Assembly (NCBI GenBank): GCA_963662155.1
Contig: OY759263.1
Coordinates: 28,676,023-28,740,022 of the forward strand
Reading direction: 5' to 3'
DNA length: 64,000 nucleotides
DNA from: Lamellibrachia columna
Taxonomy: Eukaryota; Annelida; Polychaeta; Sabellida; Siboglinidae
The notes under the pieces are model-generated. The model worked only from the letters and a program-made list of their open reading frames with translations, was not told the origin of the DNA and made no database searches. Positions 50,770-63,795 of the stretch are shown piece by piece (the first letter of the stretch is position 1; every line of letters starts with the position of its first letter). The position numbers were made by a program, and so were the translations under genes.

Positions 50770-53680
50770 GCTTAGTACATCTCTATGTTACATTCTTACA
50801 CCTTGCGCATGAACAAACTAACTGTATCAACTGTAACATATTACGAAAGTGTTACTTACCACTTCCGTTGTTGCGCTGCGGATTATTACAATTTCGCATA
50901 ATATGGTAACTTGAAAGTAGGTTGAAGTGTTAGCATTATATATGTTAATGATATATATGCTATGAAGCATGTTAACGTCGTGGTGTAATCTGACGTCGCC
51001 TTGTCATCTGACGTCGTGGTGTCATCGGACATAATGGTGCAGTAGATTAAAGTGTTACTGTCGTAACCTGACGTCGTGGTGTCATCTGCCGTCATGGTGC
51101 TGTAGAATGAAGTGTTACTCTCGTAGCTTGACGTCGTGCCATTGTCAGCGCAAACTTAAACACACATAAACATGTGAAAACAACACTGCCTCGCGGTAAA
51201 CTGTTCTCGCACGAAGCGCCATAGTTCACCGCTTTTAATGCCATATTTTATGAATGGGCGTCTTATATATTATATGGACCCTTGAATCATATGACTACAC
51301 GCGATGGGTGCTGTTGAACGGCGGTAACACACATTAACTAGCCCAGTTAAGCTATTATGTCATGCAAATGAACAAATGTAACTGTTGTGCTTCGGCACTG
51401 TCCGGCCGCTGTTAGCTTGGGAATGGCCCGCCCTGGTCGGCTCGGGAGCAGGTTTAATGTCATTGTCTGCCTCAAAGGGTGGCGATTTTATGTAGTCTAA
51501 GCGGAGCGACGTTACGCGCGGTGTTTCTTGTAATACGAGGACTCGGTGAACTAGCGGCCCATCATTAGGTGCAGCCACGCCTGCCGGGGAATGTGTATCT
51601 GGTCTGAAACCATCTTGCTATACCGGACAGTTGTGTTATCCACGTGCGCTCATTAAATGGAAACAAAAGTCATGGTGTTGGGCCTGTAGCGGTTACTAAA
51701 ACATAACCATTTCCAATTACGATTAAGAAAATCACGCCAGTGGTTTACTAGGAGAACATTGTTGAACACGGCATCTTAATTTTATAGTCTGGTAATATTC
51801 ACTCAAAATAAGTAACATATTTTGGCATTTGTTTACTAAATTAGTTCTCTTTCTGACATGACATCCCGTTTAGTTGAGCCTTTGCGTTGACAGCCCTTAA
51901 TACGTCGCAAGGTAGTCTAGGTTATCCGATTTCAAAGAACTGGGCATGTACGTATTGGTCGCGCTGGTTAACATGTCAGCCGTAAGTTCACCGGAGAATT
52001 GACCGGAATCTCCCGATCTTAGAACACGTTTTGAGTAAACCATTTGCGTGAATTTTGTCTAGCCTTAACCTGACACTGGCATCGAAGAACTCACATTGTG
52101 AGTGAATACATCCATCAAGTAGCACGTGTGACATCGACTCCTATGTTTTGGGCAAGCATTGGGAGAACTTAATTCTTAATTCAGAGGTGCCAAGGGTCCT
52201 TCTTTGGGAAGGAGATGTCCTTTTTGCTAATTTTTTATTTCCTTATTTGTAAAATAGAATCCTTCTTTTCGCAACAATTTTACATGTTCTACCAAAACAA
52301 AGTTGCTACATAAAATATGTTCGTATTGTTAGAGGGAATTCCCTTCCTACAATGTTAATCCGTTGTCATCTTCCCTGAAGATCAATGTCATGTATAGATA
52401 TTTGATTCACAGCGAACATGCATTCCCGTTAACCCAGTTACACTTATTCTACTATTTCGATACTTCCAACCGTAGGCATAATCAATGTGATACCGCCAGT
52501 CCGCTCAACAACTTGTGATTGATGCCAACTGCAAGGAACTCGCACGGTCGGGGCGTCGTTGTTAAGTTGTTAGGGTACATCGCTGTATAGAAATACACAG
52601 GCTCCAACGCTGCGTTGGGTCGACATTCATATAACGACGCCCGCTGAGTCAGATTGACTCAACATTCCTCGTGTGAACAGGCCACAGCGTCTGTCCCACG
52701 CAGTGCCGCCACAAAGGGCACACGGGAGGTCGTACTTAGGCACGGTCAAATCCGTTGATCATTGAAACTGAGTACGTGTCCATAGAATCTATATGGCTGC
52801 ACATTTGAAAGCCGCCAATGACCTGTTATTATACGTATCGCTCAATCATTGTCATTTGCTGTTGCAGATTGTACTAAGGATTTGATCCGTGTCACGACAT
52901 ATTATTAACTCTCGCTTCGCGTGCACCGAATTTGTAGAAACACATGCATTAAACACACCAACGCAATGCACAGGTTCAACCGTCAATTAATTGCATCGCT
53001 ATGGACATAATATTTACAACATTTTGTAGAGGCGATCTGTCCTCAATAAACATTACCACTTTCCCGTTAGCATCTGTGATTTATATTTGTGAATATATGA
53101 CTTTTGTCGGGGACAGAACGTTTCGCCAAGACCTTGCATAAATCGTATACAAGACCTTATATAATAGCAAATGTGCCGTTCTGTCATGCTGCATTTTCTT
53201 TTCAGCAACGTAGAACCAGTATCAGCCCCCTTCCTCCGTCAAATCAAATTATCAGGAATCCATCTAACTATGCCACAACCGAAGCTCAACTGCTTGTTTT
53301 TCATATAATTCCATCATATATGATTACATCGCTGTCAAATGCCATGCATTCCTTGATATATAATTAGAGTAATATTAACTTAGTGGACTTCTCATCCTCT
53401 CTAAATACATGCCTCCCTGTTTATTGTTAACTGTGCAACCGTTCTGATACTAACAACATTTCCCACAAATGTAGCTTTTATGCGTGTGTGTCTGTAATCA
53501 AAACAGCAGTTAAATTGCCATTTGTTGGTAAAGAGTGTCCACTACATGGCCTGCCCCAATGGATGCTTAGTGGCAAAAGAGGGGTGCCCTAAATAATAAA
53601 GGAGCATTAGGGTTGAACATAGAAGAAAACATTAAAAAGCAATTTTTAACACCATATCAAACGTTTCTTAGTTTCCCCTG
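50770..53680. other. Stretch without a recognised gene
   Basis: GACGTCGTGGTGTCATC-type direct repeats occur at 50,970-51,140. A GC-richer patch with a 72-codon minus frame (51,360-51,578) shows no domain. Confidence 0.35.
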
Positions 53681-53684
53681 TGTG

Positions 53685-53879
53685 CTTTTGTCACAACGAA
53701 GCTAGATGCGTGAGAACTACCAGACTGTGTGTCAATGAGTTGAAATCACTTTTGTCACAACGAAGCTAGATGCGTGAGAACTATCAGACTGTGTGTCAAT
53801 GAGTTGAAATCACTTTTGTCACAACGAAGCTAGATGCGTGAGAACTATCATAGACTGTGTGTCATTGGGTTGAAATCAC
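53685..53879. repeat. 64-bp tandem repeat, 3 copies
   Basis: Starts are at 53,685, 53,749 and 53,813. The copies are nearly identical (CTTTTGTCACAACGAAGC at the start of each). Confidence 0.95.
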
Positions 53880-54176
53880 TTCAGCAAGTGTATTATTTAT
53901 TTCCACTTTGGGTCCATTTTTACCTATTCCTCCTGGACAACAATATTAACAGAATGCAACATTATGGTACAGGTAATAGCAGCTATACCTAAATGTTGCC
54001 AAACTGCGCGCAAGATTAGGGATGTTCATATTTTAATTCCAAGTCATGTAGAACAATTTGAATTACAATTCTGCAGATAAACGCGTTGTGCCTAGACTGA
54101 TAGCAGCGATAAAGATGTGAGATTGTTCGAACCCAACTATATATCGTCTGATTACGTCTAAATTAATCTGTTTCAG

Positions 54177-54364
54177 AACATGTGTATTTTGCTTACGTTG
54201 AAATACGGGAATTAACTGAGAACAGGTTTTTTGCAAATGCTATGGCAAATGAATATGAAAGAGGATTGATCCAAAGTTGTCCAACTTCGCAAGGAAATGT
54301 TTTCCAAATAAACAGTGTGTCTGAGGACGAGTTGCAACATGTTACTTCAGAGTGTGTTCATTAA
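54177..54364 (+). CDS. Candidate terminal exon of an unrecognised gene
   Basis: A good acceptor (TTAATCTGTTTCAG, ending at 54,176) is followed by an open frame of 61 codons. It enters in phase 1 (one codon base upstream) and ends in TAA at 54,362-54,364. An AATAAA lies about 175 bp further on (near 54,539). The peptide (for example YVEIRELTENRFFANAMANE) is balanced in composition and not low-complexity. No upstream exon or family could be identified, so it may be a chance frame. Confidence 0.28.
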
Positions 54365-54599
54365 TTGACGCATTACTCAGCGAGCGACATAGTTCCACGT
54401 GGTATTGTGACCACCTGTAGTCAACCAACACTGTTTACAAGTGATGATTCATTTTGACACGTTGCCCATTCACTGTTTGACAAAGTGTTGAGTTATTTCG
54501 TATGCGGCTTTGAAAATATTGTCGTTTCTGCTATATACAATAAAATATGGTGATCAATTAAAGATCGTTTGTACCACACTTAACGTCTAACAATGCACA

Positions 54600-57100
54600 T
54601 ACAGGCGTTGTCACGTAAACGGTACATAAATAGTCCCACGCAGCCTCAAAAACACAATGACATTGACATTTTAGGTGCATAACGTTGCATAATTTTATTT
54701 CCTTAAAAAAAAAAATCATCGAGAACCCGAGTTCAACAGAGTGCCAAACCCAAAGGGTCAGATAATTTTTAATCGGTTTCTAATTTGTAAGTCACCACCA
54801 TTTGAATGCGGCGCTAAGGAGGATAATCGAGAAAAAATGGTGGGTCTTCTGATGATGTCGGAATGTTAGGACATTTCCTGCAGATTTAACGCTAACAATA
54901 AGGGAGTTCCATCCAATGTAAGCGGCCCTGGTTCAGATATTTGTTTTAATTCTGCAGATGAAATGTATACCATAAATAGATGATAGAAGCTGTCTGTACG
55001 TTTTCTTGCAGGAGTGAACAGTGCATGTAAATACGCTGGACGATCACACCAACAGTTGTTTGAGCCAAAAGAGTCAGATTTCCGGCTATACATCCAATAT
55101 TCTAACACACAGGTTCCTAAAACGTTGCAAACCAGATGAAAGATATATAATAGTCTCAATTAACGTCATATTATTTTTCAATCTTAGCTAATTGAATTGA
55201 CAAAACAGGCAAAGACATTGTTAAGTTGTCTTGACATTTCATCAGAACTTCACATGTATTCAAAACGTCGACCGTAGTTGTAAGATATCAACTAATGCCC
55301 AATTTAACCAAACTGGTTATTACTGGATAACTTGCTTCGTGGTATTACAGTGCAGGTTTTAATACGAACATAAACTGAAGTGGGATAACGAAATGTATCA
55401 AAAACAGCATACATGCAGATTTTCCTTAAACATGTATATGACGCATCTTCACGAAATGTGGCCTGTATGTTCTTTGTTATACACACTGCACGATAATCAC
55501 ACTGAATGAATAGTACCCATTTGTTTTTTTTATTCAGTGGAGGAAAGAGCATTTTGGCAAAAAATGTATTCTTTACGTGAAAACATTCCATACAACTATG
55601 CCACTGCGTCCCAGCAAAGTTGGAGCAAACCGATGGGAACTCCTTACGCAGTATTCACTAATTAATTCATTAGAGAGTTTCAGCCATCAGTTTATCGTGA
55701 TACGTATCGTTAGTTTCGTAATGTATAGTTACTGATGGCAGAAACGCATACGTACATACGGATAGAATGGCCGCCATTAGTAAATACGCTATTTATCAGT
55801 TTTACACGTTATTCCAAAGAAAACATGTTTAAGCTTTACATGCGATGTAATATAGATATATAAAAACAGTTATAACTTAGCAGGGAAAACGCCTGTAATT
55901 TTGCTGTAGTTATACGATTAAGAACGAGTCGACACCCAGATAGGTGCCTCAACCTCAGTCCCATCTGTTTTTTTTGGGGGGCCAACCTTCCACCTCCCAT
56001 CAATTTTTAGGACCAACCTCCCCTTTCCAGCCACACTGGCGCTTAATAAGCAAGTTCAACTTATAGTTGAGACTGCAATACGGCTACGTTTGGGATAAGG
56101 TCAGCGTAGCTGAACTAACTGAAACTGTCTATTAAGCCTGCCAGTACGTATCGCAAGGACATGTGAAATGAACAGCGTTGTTAGGATTAATATCGCCCAG
56201 ACAGCCTACTGTCAGTCAGTGTCAGGTGTCGCCACAAAGCGCCGCTACGGACATGCACTGATGCGTTGAATGAAAGCCACGTGAAGTGTTAAACGCTCGA
56301 GCGTGATCGGTTTACACCTCAGAGCGTTGCTTATCGAAGCAGGACGTCCGCCGCGGTTATAGCCGTGCATTGTTCGTTCTGTTTCCACAACGAGCCGTCT
56401 CGCTCAACTGATATGCGTAACTGATCAGTCATGTGTGACGGTTTGAGATATGTTACCGCACTCGAGCGAACAAAGTTTGCAAGCAACAGCCGAAACTGAA
56501 AATTTGGGTTTAATAGTTAGGTTTAATAGTCAGGCAATCAATCATTTTGTAATTGTAATACTCTTTTATGGGTGCCTTTATATTATGATCGTCATCGTCA
56601 TTGTCATCCCTAACATCATCATCGATACCATCATCATCATCGTCATCGGGTACCGTGCATGTTGCAGACGAAGGCGATCGTGACCCCTCCATTTCCCACT
56701 AAAACACGTGTCTCCAAGCAGTTATGTTAGCCCCCTGCCTAGTCAGGCTACTAGAACATCGAGGATTTAAACTCTGCCCCACCATTGCTTCTTTTCCCCT
56801 CGATCTTTCCCGTTGTCACTAGATGTTCTAGTTTTATCTTTCACGTCACGTGGCTTATACATCATGCGTGTCTTTTCCTGATTCTGAACACGATCTTTCT
56901 TTTACTATTCGCTCTTCTAATAATCCCACAATTACTTCTTATATCCACTCTTAACATTCTATCAAGAACCACCTTTCTGTTCTTGTATTTTCGGATTGTT
57001 TAGTCATTGGCCATGGTTCCCAACCATATATCAGCATGGGCTCTACATAAATCACAACATTGCAGGACACGCTTACTCACTTCAAGTGGTATACTTTTGT
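54600..57100. other. Stretch without a recognised gene
   Basis: Frames at 54,866-55,159 and 55,304-55,591 (minus) lack domains. An ATC/GTC triplet-rich patch at 56,585-56,655 explains the Ile/Val-rich frame there. Confidence 0.35.
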
Positions 57101-57105
57101 TAGCT

Positions 57106-57453
57106 CAAATGTTCCATTACACACGATCCAGTATATTTAGACTATTATTAGTTCATCCAGTCAAGAAGTGGACGAAGCGGACATACATTGTTCTTGTACA
57201 CTATCATTTCATGTACACTCACAAATGTTCCATTACACACGATCCAGTATATTTAGACTATTATTAGTTCATCCAGTCAAGAAGTAGACGAAGCGGACAT
57301 ACATTGTTCTTGTACACTATCATTTCATGTACACTCACAAATGTTCCATTACACACGATCCAGTATATTTAGACTATTATTAGTTCATCCAGTCAAGAAG
57401 TGGACGAAGCGGACATACATTGTTCTTGTACACTATCATTTCATGTACACTCA
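57106..57453. repeat. 116-bp tandem repeat, 3 copies
   Basis: Starts are at 57,106, 57,222 and 57,338, each beginning CAAATGTTCCATTACACACG. There is only about one substitution between copies. Confidence 0.96.
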
Positions 57454-57520
57454 CAAATGGAGGATGTCACCACATAATCCACACAAGGTACAATATGTCA
57501 GACGTATGACTAGTTGATTA

Positions 57521-57948
57521 GTAATGGTATCTCAGTGGTGTCGTGCTTGCCTCTAGACCAGGAGGTCGTTGGCTTCACTCACTCACCCAACAAATCGTGT
57601 CCTCACAATTTGGTACAATCGACCGACTCGCTTAGCACACGGTGCATGGCCATCAAGTTAAAAATATGTGTCTTTCGAATGAGACATTAATCGGTATAGA
57701 TTCGGTATACCTGGTCTGTATTTCCCCTTTATCTAGTGTTTTATATCTACGGTATATCCCTTCTACTTGGTCGCCAAGGTCCTTCCATCATAGTATATCA
57801 GTCCATTTTGTTTGATAATATATGCCCATGCTACATGATGTGTAAGTTCTACTTAGTGACTATGTCCCTTCACGTTTCTGACTATCATATCGTATCAGAG
57901 GCGTCCACAAGAATTTGTCCAGCGATGGGCAAGAAAGAAGAAGATCTT
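57521..57948 (+). mobile_element. Old tRNA-derived SINE
   Basis: The tRNA-like head (GGTATCTCAGTGGTGTCG, then GGAGGTCGTTGGCTTCA) is diverged. A CTTTCGAATGAGACATTAAT block near 57,670 and a GAAGAAGATCTT tail match the layout of the copy at 32,971-33,303. Confidence 0.55.
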
Positions 57949-58271
57949 AGCCAGTCACTGGGTTCAAATTGCAAGATGTAAGCAAGATGTAAAGTAAACA
58001 TATAAGCTCATGAATATACAGTACGTCCGAAAAAAAATCCAGATCCATCGTATGACATGTCGTGGATTCACAACCAGGCAAATAGGGTGCTTTGAAGAAC
58101 AGTTTTAAGAATATATTCCAATAGCGCCACATTGATATGAATGACATCATTCAGATATCATTGAGTATTGACTGTCCCCTGAAAACTTCAAATTGTTTCC
58201 ACGTGGGAACACGACAGTGTTCGCTTAAAGACAAAATATTTCAGGTCTTAAATGTAAAATATCGCACTTAC

Positions 58272-58434
58272 CCCTCTGGCTTAGCATCCAATAACCATTC
58301 GATGAGTGCCGTCGGTAGATCGAAAACACCATAAACAAAAGCGACGATAAGTGACGATAAAGGTGAAGGTAAGTCCCGTTGAACGGTAGCCCGCAGCGTT
58401 TGTATACTCGACTAACACGTGCGAGTACTGACAC
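58272..58434 (-). CDS. Possible exon of an unrecognised gene, with a strong donor
   Basis: On the minus strand the sequence ends in a consensus donor (AGAGGG then GTAAGTGC) at about 58,271. A GTTAG acceptor-like site is near 58,410, and two frames are open. A second consensus donor (GGAGAG/GTGAGTGAC) lies just upstream at about 58,455 after an ATG at 58,487. No domain recognised. Confidence 0.2.
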
Positions 58435-58639
58435 ACACTGACAGAGTCACTCACCTCTCCGGTTGGTGGCGCTAGCGAGCCGCACATAAACTGACGGATC
58501 AGTGGGGCTCTCTACGGACGAAACCCACCAAGCTGGCAGTGACACCACTCGCTGTGAGGCAGTGACTATGATTATTCGGGCTGTTTCCCACTGATTACCC
58601 GTGTTCAATACGGATTTTGGGACTACGGCCGTATCCCGT

Positions 58640-58860
58640 ATTTATACTTTTTCTCAAATCTACAAAAAATCGCCGGGCATATTTCCAGCGAAACTAATCG
58701 AATTTCGTTTGATGTATGTATATTTCGTAGCGTGATGGATGACGACAATCGATCTGCATCAGAAGTAAGCAGATAGCTAGGCAGATTTCCGACGAAACGG
58801 ATTTCGTTTTTAGTATGTACACTCCGTAGCCTGATAGATCGCAAGACTCGATCGGGATGG
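58640..58860. repeat. Diverged 83-86-bp duplication, 2 copies
   Basis: On the minus strand, two blocks share GATCGA, CTACGRA, TATACATAC-like and CGAAATYCG words in the same order. Confidence 0.5.
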
Positions 58861-58925
58861 GGATGTGTGCAGATATACATGGATTTATACTGAATTTGAA
58901 GTCACAAATAATAATTTCACCATAC

Positions 58926-59082
58926 CTGTGGTGTGGTCGCACATCATTGAAAAACATGTACACCCAATATATATTTTCAAGAAAATGTAATTTCAAATAA
59001 CCATCCCCATTTTTCTCATCAAGGAACTTGAACAAGTCATGACGCCAAAAAGGGAAACTTGACAAAGTTACGTAGAACACAC
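58926..59082 (-). CDS. Candidate internal exon of an unrecognised gene
   Basis: The acceptor TGCTTCTCCATTTAG and the donor CCACAG/GTATGG bracket 157 bp that is open in one frame (phase 1 in, phase 2 out). The peptide is aromatic-rich (SSFPFWRHDLFKFLDEKNGD, then FLENIYWVYMFF). The hAT MITE at 59,120 sits 38 bp upstream in the presumed intron. I do not recognise the family. Confidence 0.33.
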
Positions 59083-59119
59083 CTAAATGGAGAAGCATCG
59101 TGAACAACATTTATGGGAC

Positions 59120-59276
59120 CAGTGGCGTATCTAGGATTTCGCAAAGGGGGGCAAGCTTAGTCACCCATTAGTTTGCCATGCTACCGTGTAGTGTCGCAAG
59201 AGGTTATACACACAAAAAATAAAACATTTCAGCCAAAGGGGGCCATGACCCAATGGCCCCCTTAAATACGACACTG
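59120..59276. mobile_element. hAT-type MITE, 157 bp, complete
   Basis: It begins CAGTGGCGTATCTAGGA and ends, read from the other strand, CAGTGTCGTATTTAAGG. The 8-bp sequence TATGGGAC flanks it exactly on both sides (59,112-59,119 and 59,277-59,284). Ends of this type and 8-bp duplications are diagnostic of hAT elements. It has no coding capacity. Confidence 0.88.
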
Positions 59277-59459
59277 TATGGGACCCGTCCACCGGATGAC
59301 TAAATGAGAAGATTAGGGATCGTGGAAACTGACGACAGTATCTAAAAATGTTACATAAAAAGAACATTGTGAAAAGAGAAGGCCCTGAGCTAGACATATA
59401 CTGAAAAGGCCAGTTATGTATACAAATCGTAGTATCACTGGCCGCAGTAGGATCAGTAA

Positions 59460-59577
<118 letters not shown>

Positions 59578-59599
59578 CGCACCGCCGACAACGAAGACG

Positions 59600-61235
59600 A
59601 CGTTTGAATAATTTCTACCGGCCATTCAGATGCCCAGACACAAACCAGGGGAATGCGAGGTGATGTATGTGTAGAAATCAATCACAACTATCCCTCATAA
59701 AAGAATGGGGGTTACTGTGTATTACTGGTTAGTTCGTGATTGAATGTTGCTGCGCTTACTTAAACTGTACCACCTCGTCGATTACAAACAAACACAGCTG
59801 AACATGAATGGTTGTCTTTGCAAAAATATTCTCCGTGCATGCGTGCGCAATTTTTTTTTTACAAAATAAAAATCGGTTTTTGACCAGCTTCACATTGAGA
59901 CGATTCGCTCTGCATAAATTGTTCACGTTTGCGTGCACAGGCAGGCTGGCGATGGCAATTGTTCACGTTTGCGTGCACAGGCAGGCTGGCGATGGCAATG
60001 GTTTGGTGTAATTGGTACAGTGCATGGATGTATAGCCCCACCCCGTATAAGACTGAGATATATTACTCGCCTGAACGTAAATCTCGTCGTGGTCAATACT
60101 GTTGTCACCGTTGCAGGTGTGGCAACTTAAGCTTCGTGTTGTTATGCAAATTGTCGGCACATCTGTCATCGGTCATCTGTCTGGGGTCAGAATTCCGTAG
60201 AGTGGCCATTAAAGGCCGTGTCTGTGACCGTTTATTTGGTGTGTCACGAAAGAAATGTTCATTCTTTCTCGTGTTTAGTAATGTTTTAACATTAATTCCC
60301 CTGTTTTTGTTGCATGCACATTAACTGACGACGATCACACTCGATCCTACCTCTGACATGTTGTTCGTTGGTGAAACAGAAATGTCCAGAAACTAGACAC
60401 GCTAAGAGATTTTACCTGTGTGTTCAAATAGCTGAGGCAGAACAGTGGTATTTTATAATCTGATCACAAGTTTTCCAGATGATGTGACGACGTGCACATG
60501 TAATTTGCAAATGCAAGTCAATTGGTCAGTGTTAAAGAGAATGTACAACGACTTCAATTGGTTACCTCGTATGCCGCTAGTTGGAGTTTCGTATAATTAA
60601 AATGCACCAGTTCTCTGAACATTCCCATTTCAAAGTACACCTAAATCAGCAATGGTTTTCATTTTGTTTTTATTTTTATTGCTGAACTATATATATACCG
60701 TCAGAAATTAAATAAAACGGATGCCGATAAAAACCCAGCATAAATTACCGGTTTTTCAAGCTTGCTGATCGACGCCATCTTTCTTTTTTAGTTCGAGCGA
60801 CGACTGTTTACAATATCATGATTTTTATGTTAGGCTAATGTGATGTTTTATCTCTAATTATATTCGAAAATACAAAATATGCGCCGTTTCAAATAAAATA
60901 AGCCATTTTTTACGACATTGCTTTTTGTATATTATTGTCAGATCGATAAATCATTTAATGAAAATCATTTTACATACACTTTAAGATGTCCTTAAATGCA
61001 TTCACAGACCCAAATATCAATATGTTCATGTGTTAGCTGCAGTGGGTTTTCTTTCAAATAAGTTCAAAAATAATGGGGTCGAATAGTACTTCAAAAAAAT
61101 TTATATGATTTACGACCCTTCGGAGAAAACAAATATAAATATGGTATCATTTATGTGTCCGATATGGTAGCATTTATGTGTCCGATGTGCATATTCGTGG
61201 GACACTTTTTAACAAACTCGCACGATTAGACGCAC
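59600..61235. other. Stretch without a recognised gene
   Basis: A 40-bp duplication (ATTGTTCACGTTTGCGTGC...) lies at 59,918-59,997. The 131-codon plus frame over it (59,929-60,324) has no domain. Confidence 0.35.
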
Positions 61236-61242
61236 TCACTCA

Positions 61243-61334
<92 letters not shown>
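61243..61334. repeat. (CACG)n then (CA)n microsatellite
   Basis: About 15 CACG units followed by about 17 CA units. Confidence 0.97.
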
Positions 61335-61338
<4 letters not shown>

Positions 61339-61675
61339 ACCGCAGTGGCGACTGTATTCATCGAAGGTTAAGCTGTGATCGAGTTACACCAATATACCAC
61401 CAGGCAATAAGGTAGGGAGCCTCAAAGCGGAAAGCATAAAGGCGTATTCGTATTTACTTCTGGCGCCTTGCGTCACTATTGCGCATCGGCGAAGATGTCC
61501 CGGTTTAAAGCCGTAAGCCGGCCTGGTCGTTCCGCATAACTGCGTGTACTTGACGATGGAGAACTCCGGACTTTGTGACGGATGTGACGGAATTCGTGAC
61601 TTTAGGCTATGTGTTAGCGTCAGTAAAACTTTCTTCCGTAACAAAACGGTGCTTAACTAAACATTAAATGTTAAT

Positions 61676-62031
61676 GCTTTATGGGGAACTCCCTAGAGTG
61701 TACGTGACCCTAAAGAGCATTACCACGTTCCTGGATATCCACAGCAACAACACGTTTATGAGTTGCTTTATGGGGAACTCCCTAGAGTGTACGTGACCCT
61801 AAAGAGCATTACCACGTTCCTGGAGATCCACAGCAACAACACGTTTATGAGTTGCTTTATGGGGAACTCCCAAGAGTGTACGTGACCCTAAAGAGCATTA
61901 CCACGTTCCTGGAGATCCACAGCAACAACACGTTTATGAGTTGTTTTATGGGGAACTCCCTGGAGTGTACGTGACCCTAAAGAGCATTACCACTTTCCTG
62001 GAGATCCACAGCAACAACACGTTTATGAGTT
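61676..62031. repeat. 89-bp tandem repeat, 4 copies
   Basis: Starts are at 61,676, 61,765, 61,854 and 61,943, with one to three substitutions per copy. The unit begins GCTTTATGGGGAACTCCC. Confidence 0.96.
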
Positions 62032-62034
62032 ACG

Positions 62035-63665
62035 TATTCTATTCTTTTAACATTACTCTATAAAACACATACAAAATAATTAAATTCTTCAAGACAACCG
62101 AATTTTCGTGAACGAATTTCAGCAGATTTGACGTTCTGTAGACATCTTGGCAGTGTGGTTGATAATGTGCATGCTCAGTAGAAAGAATTATCAGCTGTGA
62201 AAACAAGTATGTATTCTGGGGAATCTTTCTATTATATGCAGTATTTACGGCCTCGTTCCCACGATGCTTTCACAGGGTGCGTGCTTCGAGTTTTAGTGCC
62301 AGCAGACAAATAACGTCACGTAAAAGTTACAGATTTGAGTGAAGGCGCGTGTTGCGGGCGCCAACGCCTGCTGGTAAATAGAACATCAGCGTTCACGTGC
62401 TTGCACGCGAACACAGCCCTCGCAAACATTTCCACATGAACAAAACACAGAAACAAGCTGACCAAATTAGACATCTCGGCTGTGTTTATAGCTCAGCCAA
62501 CTGTGGATTTCGGAGACAACGCGATTGTGTGGGCTCTCTACAGAGGTGGATGAATAGTCTTCGCGCAGTGATTTCAGCATAGCTGAATGCTTCCCAGAGA
62601 ATTCGAGATTGTGTCGGAATGAACATGTATGCCAGGGGGTGAAGTTTGAAGCGCTTTGAACAGTCCCAAGGGCCGAATACCGCGCTATATAGCAATGTAG
62701 AACTTTTTCAACCGCCGTAACTATAAACTGGCGACAGAGCAACACATGTCGCTGAGTGAATGCGTCCACCCGCGCATGACTCATTAACACCGACCGCGCG
62801 CACTCGAAGCTACCACCAAGCAAATCCCGCAATGACCTTTCAAGGTAAATGTCGCGTCGTCTGACCGTTACACGCACCGACTCGTTGCTAACATGTGGGG
62901 AAGGTTAATCGACTTTTCAAAATGGAACGACACCGGTAATAAAGGAAACGTGTGGGCGAGTTGCCTATTTACACAGCACGGTCGTTGGCGTCTGTAAATC
63001 TATTAGTAGCAACCCGCAGTTGTTTTTTTCCCCTATTCACTTGTAACACATCGGATGCAGCTCGCATGCAGCAGAATTACTCGAAACAGTGTCTCCATAC
63101 ACGTCACCAAGAACACCATTTCTTGCCAAAGTCTACGTCTATCAACGAGCTGTGCCTACTTTCGCCCACGCGCTCCGCTACCAACACCGGAACAACGCCG
63201 CTAATTAAATTTGAACAAGGCGATAATTCATAGCACGGTGGCCAATTACAGGTCCTAGTAAGGCGCAATGACGTATGTCTTAGCAGCCGTTCAAAAGAGC
63301 AAAATCCGGTCGTTTCTACAGTGAAATCATGTTATTATAAGAATAGTTTAACAGTTATCTATTATAACATATTGAATGCCCAAATGTGGTTACATGACCA
63401 CTTTTATGCACATTTGTTTAGGGAATATCATGCTTACGTTGAATACGGAGGACAAAATAATGTTACGAATGTTAATGCATGTCCATTCTGTGACCTCGTG
63501 AACGCTTAACCCCGATAAACTGTGTCCACGTGTATTGGAAATTGTCGACAGCTGTTTTCGAATGTACTGATCGACAAGGTTGTTATTCGTAACGGGTAAC
63601 AGTCAAATTATATTGTTTTAAAATGTCGTTCATTAAAACACATTTTGGCTGTCAAGATGTTGCAA
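62035..63665. other. Stretch without a recognised gene
   Basis: The frames at 62,467-62,877 (minus), 62,952-63,233 (plus) and 63,321-63,509 (plus) were examined and show no domain or clear splice structure. Confidence 0.35.
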
Positions 63666-63667
63666 TG

Positions 63668-63690
63668 TGTGTGTGTGAGTGTGTGTGTGA

Positions 63691-63781
<91 letters not shown>

Positions 63782-63795
63782 TGTGTGCGTGTGTG
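63668..63795. repeat. (GTGT)n and (GTGC)n microsatellite
   Basis: Short GT tracts followed by about 20 GTGC units. The frames across it are repeat products. Confidence 0.97.

Noticed and set aside
58623..58925. Extension of the 59,110 minus frame downstream of the donor
   Set aside because: It reads into a diverged duplication after a consensus GTATGG donor, so it is more likely intron.
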